A DNA stretch of 64,000 nucleotides from Callorhinus ursinus. Its lineage: Eukaryota > Chordata > Mammalia > Carnivora > Otariidae. Shown piece by piece: positions 59,170 to 64,000 of this stretch. Location: the NCBI RefSeq assembly GCF_003265705.1, contig NW_020312828.1, forward strand, positions 53,662,801 through 53,726,800. Reading direction: 5' to 3'. Positions within the stretch are counted from its first letter, which is position 1, and each line of letters begins with the position of its first letter. The notes under the pieces were generated by a model that searched no databases, had not been told where the DNA came from, and saw nothing but the letters and a program-made list of their open reading frames with translations. The translations under genes and the position numbers were made by a program.

Positions 59170-60744
59170 GTCCCCAGTTGGCATTTAACTGAAGTGTGGA
59201 TACATTGGTGGTCTTCTTCCCACATATGCACCCTTTTGATAGCAGTCTTCTTTTAGTAGGTAATTCAGTTTAGGTTCATTTGAAACAGAGGCATCTTTTT
59301 TGATTCTTTACAAATTTAAAAGATCAGTGAAGTGTGAGAGCTAAATGGATATAAAAATACTAGAACATATGCAGAGGGTGTAGAAAAGAGTCAGACGATA
59401 CAGCGTTTCTCAGCATGAGGGCTGCTGTCACATTACTACTTGGGACATCTGTGCCTGCACCAAGCTGTCTCAGAGAAAGGCTTCGAGCCAAACCATCATG
59501 CAGACCTCATCCTCCGCGCATAGTGGTGGCAGTGCTGCTCTTCAGAAGCGCCCGCCCGCGAATACAATTCGCTCACTGGGGCTGCAAGGAGCAGAATTAT
59601 GCACTGTCTGCATCTAATAACACCTTTGCAGTCACTCCACAGCAGGGGCTCCACATGGCTCTTTTAATCTTCTCGCCTTCTGTAGGAAATAAGAACTATG
59701 ACTTGTCCCCTCACAAATTAAATTGTATTACCAGGTAGCAACGGGGCAGTGCCCACTGAATCAAATTGATGACAAAAGCAGGCAGGAGAATTCCAATGTC
59801 CTCAGCTGTGTTTGAGGGAGAGAGATTTTATTTCAAAAGCAGTAACTGAGCAAGGCGTGAGCCCCAGTGTCGTGTAAGCGCCGTGGTGTCACTCGCTAAA
59901 TCTGAAGCCAGGAGAGGCACAGACCAGGTATATCTTACTCACAGCCAACTGAACGTATGGCAACTCCATCAGCAAGCGAGCCGTGCCCTCTTTTGCCCCC
60001 TTGCAAATCTATACAGTTTCTATCCTGCATCTTTGGATTTGCACCTATGTTTTGAGAAACACCTGCTTTACAATAGGGTGTTGCATCCACCTATTTAAAG
60101 ATTCCTCACTCTAGCCAGTGGGGTTGGTTTTCAGAGTACTAAATTCAAACTCCTCGGGCAGGTACATAAATGACCTATAAATGATGCATGTTGTGAAAAA
60201 CATGTTCAAATTGTAGAAATCCTGCTGCTTGTTTCTGACAAGAAGATATAATAAAACGTTGAATAATACCTTCGGGATTCATAAATCATGAATGCAGTCT
60301 TGTGTTGACACCATGGTATGTATGTTGCTCACAGTCTGTCCACGGCCCATGACTATTGCCTGTATTGCCGGTGTCATCACTACCCTCATCATTTACAACA
60401 GACATTAAGATAGCTCTTTCCAAAGTACATTCCTTAGAAGACTAATACTGCATAATAGGGTTCTATGGAAACACCCTACTGGGAAATGTTTCTGTGAATC
60501 CGTAGGAACAAAATATGCTGTTGCATTTTTCAAAGTTATTTGATAGAAATCTCTCCCTTTCAAAATATCTTGAAGGCTAAATATCCCAATAGAATTGCCA
60601 TTTGAGGGAAGAATAAAAACAAGTAACAGCATAGATTATCACCATCCAAATGTTCATGATGAGTATGGGGGAGAAATAAGCACCACCTTTCCCCTCAGAT
60701 TAAGACCCTGTACCTTGATCTCCATTGTAGATTCATTATCTCAC
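59170..60744. other. Repeat-poor intergenic block, CpG-containing
   Basis: No repeat I can name. Around 59490-59590 several CpGs cluster (CCTCCGCGCATAG, GCGCCCGCCCGCGAATAC), and more occur to about 59890, unlike the surrounding DNA. A 107-codon ORF (59415-59738) lies in it but has no recognisable domain. Candidate conserved non-coding or regulatory DNA; not demonstrated. Confidence 0.35.
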
Positions 60745-60890
60745 ATATGAGGCATATAGCAAAAATAGCAAAGACTGCCTAGGTTGTCCAGTCTTCCATT
60801 TCCAGTGTTGGGCACATAGGAGGTGCTCAGTAGGTAAATGCTTGTTGAATCAATGAATGAATGGATGGATGAAAGAATGAATGAGTCTGC
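60745..60890 (+). mobile_element. L2 3' end remnant
   Basis: TTGGGCACATAGGAGGTGCTCAGTAGGTAAATGCTTGTTGAATCAATGAATGAATGG is the L2 3' terminus with an (AATG)n extension. Confidence 0.62.
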
Positions 60891-60954
60891 ATATGCCTCT
60901 TTCTGAATGTGGGTACCTATGATAATGCACTATATTTCAAAAGTAGGTAGGCTG

Positions 60955-61123
60955 GAGGCACCTGGGTGGCTGACTTCGGCTCAGGTCATGATATCGTGGT
61001 CCTGGGATGGAGCCACATGTTGGGCTCCCTGCTTAATGGGGAGTCTGCTTGTCTCTCTCCCTCTGCCCTTCCCCCCCCACCCTCTCTGTGTTCTCTCTCA
61101 AATAAATAAATAAATTTAAAAAA
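60955..61123 (+). mobile_element. SINEC with head deletion
   Basis: GAGGCACCTGGGTGGCTGACTTCGGCTCAGG: the CAGTTGGTTAAGCGTCT part is missing. AAATAAATAAATAAATTT tail. Target duplications AAAAGTAGGTAGGCTG (60939-60954) and AAAAGTAAGTAGGCTG (61124-61139). Confidence 0.93.
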
Positions 61124-61139
61124 AAAAGTAAGTAGGCTG

Positions 61140-61701
61140 TATTAGAACAGATGTTTCTAAGCCACCACAGTGGTCCTGCTCTCCTCTCTATAACTTGTAA
61201 ATAATGAAATCACATGCGTGTTTCAAAATGTCAGCCTCTGTTGCTGGCTATGTTGTTGCCTTGGCAACACAGACTATGACATTATAAGCTATGGTCTCTG
61301 CCATGGCAGCTATTGGAGAATTACCCTGCAGAATTCCACAAAGAGTGGAGTGAATCCCACAATCAGATGTTGTTATGGATCGCTATCCACCCCCGGGTCT
61401 GAACCTTGATGTGCATGTACCTGTGAAAATGAGGTTTACTTTACATTGCTTTCTTTTATTATTCAGGACCTAATATTCCAGTTGCTAAATAATTATTTTA
61501 TCTTCCTCCTTCATTTGCTTCAATTATGCTCACAGTACAGAAAGTTAGAAAATACCCTCAAGAGCACTGATGCTCAGACTTCGGGTTTTTACAGCCTAGA
61601 AGAACTCAATAGACATTAGAGGAATAAATATATCCTTTTCCCCTTTTATTATTGCTAAAAAAAATTAAAAAATAATCACCCATTTTCCTAGTTTTATAAA
61701 T
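61140..61701. other. Repeat-poor intergenic stretch
   Basis: Unique-looking sequence with a perfect RFX X-box (61255-61268) and the later word CTGCCATGGCAGC near 61302. No gene. Confidence 0.5.
61255..61268. promoter_or_regulatory. RFX X-box palindrome
   Basis: GTTGCCTTGGCAAC is a perfect two-half-site X-box (GTTGCC-NN-GGCAAC), the high-affinity target of RFX family factors. It sits in repeat-poor DNA about 46 kb upstream of the TMEM74 promoter. Motif only. Confidence 0.65.
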
Positions 61702-61713
61702 AATGGACATTTT

Positions 61714-61862
61714 GGGAACACCTGGGTGGCTCAGTCGGTTAAGCATCTGCCTTAGGCTCAGGTCATGATCCCAGGGTCCTGGGGGTCGGGATCCCTGCTC
61801 AGTGGCTTCTCTCTCCCTCTGCTCCCCCCCCGACTTGTGCTCTCTCTCACACATTAAAAAAA
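61714..61862 (+). mobile_element. SINEC, internally shortened
   Basis: GGGAACACCTGGGTGGCTCAG head, body shortened, (A)n tail without the usual AAATAAATAAATAAAATC. Identical target duplications AATGGACATTTT at 61702-61713 and 61863-61874. Confidence 0.94.
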
Positions 61863-61874
61863 AATGGACATTTT

Positions 61875-63129
61875 TGTCCCCTCAAAGCAGTAAGGACAAT
61901 TTTAAAATAAGGGACATTTTTTAATGTAAAGAAGCCTATAATATATGAGTCACATTGCCTTTATTCATTTTATTAGACTGTTGAACCTTTTATCATGGAC
62001 ATACACTGATTGTTCCATAAACACATATTTGAAAACCTCTTCTCAAGGGGACAGTAGGAAAACAAAGGTGAGTATAAAATTTGTGAAGCTTTATTCTAGA
62101 TGAGGCCAATGGTCTATACAGCCTAAAATTCTATCCTGTCAGTGGCTCCAAGGAACATGGAACAAGGCTTAGCTTGCCACGCCAATCTCCAGAGTGCATG
62201 TGTTGAACCTCACAGAGCATTAACCTTCTCCAGCCTCCTCCGGCTGCCGCCTACCTCTGCACTCTCCCTCCCAGCATACAGCCTCACTTCCTGTGTCTCG
62301 AGAAAATTGAAGTAAGTTTCTTGATTTCATATATACAATTTATCTAGATCCCTATGCATCTTTTTTTAGGAGTTTAGGCCTTCTATTATTTCCACTTGTT
62401 TGAAATTTTCAAACTCTCCTGCTTCACTGACATCTTTGCTCCAGTGTTCACCTTCTCCTTACTCACTTCTCCCTAGTAAAGTATTCAATCGGATCTATCT
62501 TGATCCATATTAATTGTGCATATAATTACAGTAGTCCCCCAAAAAGCAATCAACTCCCTTGCATTTCTCACTGTAGTTCTCATGTATTTTTAAGAAGGCC
62601 TGAGACTCTTCTCAGTCCCTCTCTCAAAGTGTGAGCAGATCAGGCATGATCTAGTTGGCCCAGCCAGGTCTGTGCCCTTACTGTCCTAGCTCCTCCACTC
62701 ACTATGGATGAGGTAAGTCAGGTCAGACTAGTGCTTGTGGTCTTGGTTGTGTGTGGTCAGAGACCCACTATTTCCAGTCGATCTCCAGACATTTCCAGTG
62801 AGGCCTGAATAAAGCTGGGATCTCCATCTTGCTGCCTGTTCTTTATGTGTATATACAGCATTGGCCAGAATCTTGGAGAGTCAGTAGAATTTGGACCCAG
62901 CCTCACTCCAAACTCCTGATAGTTTATACGCCTCAACCCCATCTCCTTTTATGTCCACCCCCTGCAATCTGGTTTCTCCACCCACAGAACACTCAACCAC
63001 TCTGGCAAAATCTCACCAGTGTCTTTCTAATTGTCAAATTCAAAAACGTGTGTCAATCTTGTAATGTTTTTACATATCTTGAAAATCTTGAATTTTTAAA
63101 AAGTAAAATACAAACTTTTTTACATCTTA
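61875..63129. other. Intergenic with unclassified old repeats
   Basis: No gene. About 62090-62900 has the feel of old repeat material (GAATAAAGCTGGGATCTCCATC and similar), not nameable by eye. The ORF at 62829-63218 is spurious. Confidence 0.45.
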
Positions 63130-63530
63130 AAATTTTGAATTATTTTAGCTCTTTATTCTTCCCTGTCCTGATACTTCTGACCACTTTTTCTTTGAAATTT
63201 CCAAGTCTTCTTCCATAAAAAAACACTAAGTTTTCTTTTACTTCTCTAACTACTTCTTCCCAGATTCCTTCACTAAATCCCTTAAATGTTAACATTCTTT
63301 TAGGTTCTGATCTTGACCTTCTTCTAATTCTGTTACTCTTCTGCCATTACTTCTACCACTAGGTTGACTTTCAAGCCTGCATAGCCAGTAGAGGTCTGTT
63401 CCTGGACTACCAGTTCTATATATCTTTCTGCCTCTTCCAACTCTCCACCTAGATAAATGATAACATCCAAACTCTGCTTATTCAAAATTAAATCAGTCAT
63501 TCCATCATGACAGCATGAGGAGTTCCACTG
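63130..63530 (+). mobile_element. L2 LINE fragment (ORF2)
   Basis: CTAAATCCCTTAAATGTT, GGTTCTGATCTTGACC, AGAGGTCTGTTCCTGGACTACC, AGTTCTATATATCTTTCTGCC, TCCAACTCTCCACCTAGATAAATG, AATTAAATCAGTCATTCC follow the L2 ORF2 region. Diverged. Confidence 0.55.
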
Positions 63531-63549
63531 ATCTGCTCCCCAGTGAAAT

Positions 63550-64000
63550 TGGTAAAAATTATTTTTAAAAGACAGCCATTTAAAGCCTCTGTACTCCTAG
63601 GTATATACTCAAGAGAAATGAAAACATATATCCACACAGAAACTTGTGCACAAATGTTTACAGTCATTCATAGTATTATTCATAATAACCAAAAGTTGGG
63701 AAAAGCCTCAATGTCCACTAATGGATAAATGGATAAACAAAATTTTGTATAACCACACAATGGACTCTTATTCAGCCATAAAAAGTAGTGCAATACTGAT
63801 ATATGGATGAATTTTAAAAACACTATGCTAAGTGAAAGAAGCTACTCACAAAATACCACACATTATATGATTCCATTCATTCCATTCGTATGAAAGTCTA
63901 GAATCTATAGAGATAGAAAGTAAATTAGTTGTTCCTTAGGGCCATAGACTAGGTATATAGGGGGGTGATAGCTAAAGGGCACAGGGCTTATTTTTTCTTT
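63550..64000 (+). mobile_element. Old L1 3' region, runs off the window
   Basis: Old L1M ORF2 end and 3' UTR: GTACTCCTAGGTATATACTC, TTGGGAAAAGCCTCAATGTCC, CTAATGGATAAATGGATAAAC, GACTCTTATTCAGCCATAAAAAG, ATGCTAAGTGAAAGAAGC, TTATATGATTCCATTCATTC. Continues past base 64000. Confidence 0.85.

Noticed and set aside
59415..59738. 107-codon ORF as a possible small gene
   Set aside because: No signal peptide, domain, splice context or promoter I can support. The underlying DNA is better described as a candidate non-coding element.

Overview
This window is mammalian nuclear DNA, most likely from an arctoid carnivoran (bear, seal or mustelid group). The main clue is about twenty tRNA-derived SINEs of the carnivoran SINEC type. 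They open with a GGGCGCCTGGGTGGCTCAGTTGG-like head (A-box and B-box like tRNA promoter), carry a CT-rich body and end in AAATAAATAAATAAAATCTTT(A)n. The dog-specific head variant (GGATCCCTGGGTGGCGCAGCGG-like) was not seen, and cat-type copies were not recognised. The species is an inference from repeats alone.

Only one real protein-coding gene is visible: TMEM74 on the minus strand. Its whole coding sequence (305 codons plus stop) lies in a single exon at 11837-12754. A good splice acceptor sits 39 nt upstream of the ATG. It pairs with a good donor at 15300/15301, inside a CpG-rich block that carries a ZNF143-type motif, GC boxes and a CCAAT box and looks like the promoter. The transcription unit would therefore span about 4.3 kb, with a 2.5 kb intron in the 5' UTR. 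Two tiny overlapping upstream ORFs sit between the acceptor and the start codon.

Left flank (1-11200): intergenic, downstream of TMEM74. It holds SINECs, MIR and L2 fossils, a decayed coding-like block (about 2130-2880, minus), a CTCF-like motif (2902-2920), a (TA)n tract, and a 120-130 bp inverted duplication with arms at 9207-9327 and 10557-10687 about 1.2 kb apart. The inverted copy includes the head of a young SINE.

Right flank (15.6-64 kb): gene-free, AT-rich DNA upstream of TMEM74, built from layered transposon fossils. These include L2 and MIR fragments, a complete solo MaLR LTR (MLT1-like) at 34552-34989 with perfect 5-bp target duplications, an older LTR-like block split by a SINEC, two fairly young 5'-truncated L1 copies (37609-39868 plus; 54345-56362 minus), older L1 fragments (20.0, 48.3-51.4, 58.5 and 63.5 kb) and several microsatellites. 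A perfect RFX X-box palindrome (61255-61268) and a repeat-poor CpG-containing block (59.4-60.1 kb) are the best distal regulatory candidates.

No rRNA gene, functional tRNA gene, CRISPR array, or bacterial or phage gene was seen. I found no convincing new biological system. The most unusual structures are the inverted duplication, a SINE whose internal hairpin has been lengthened symmetrically, and several perfect short hairpins.
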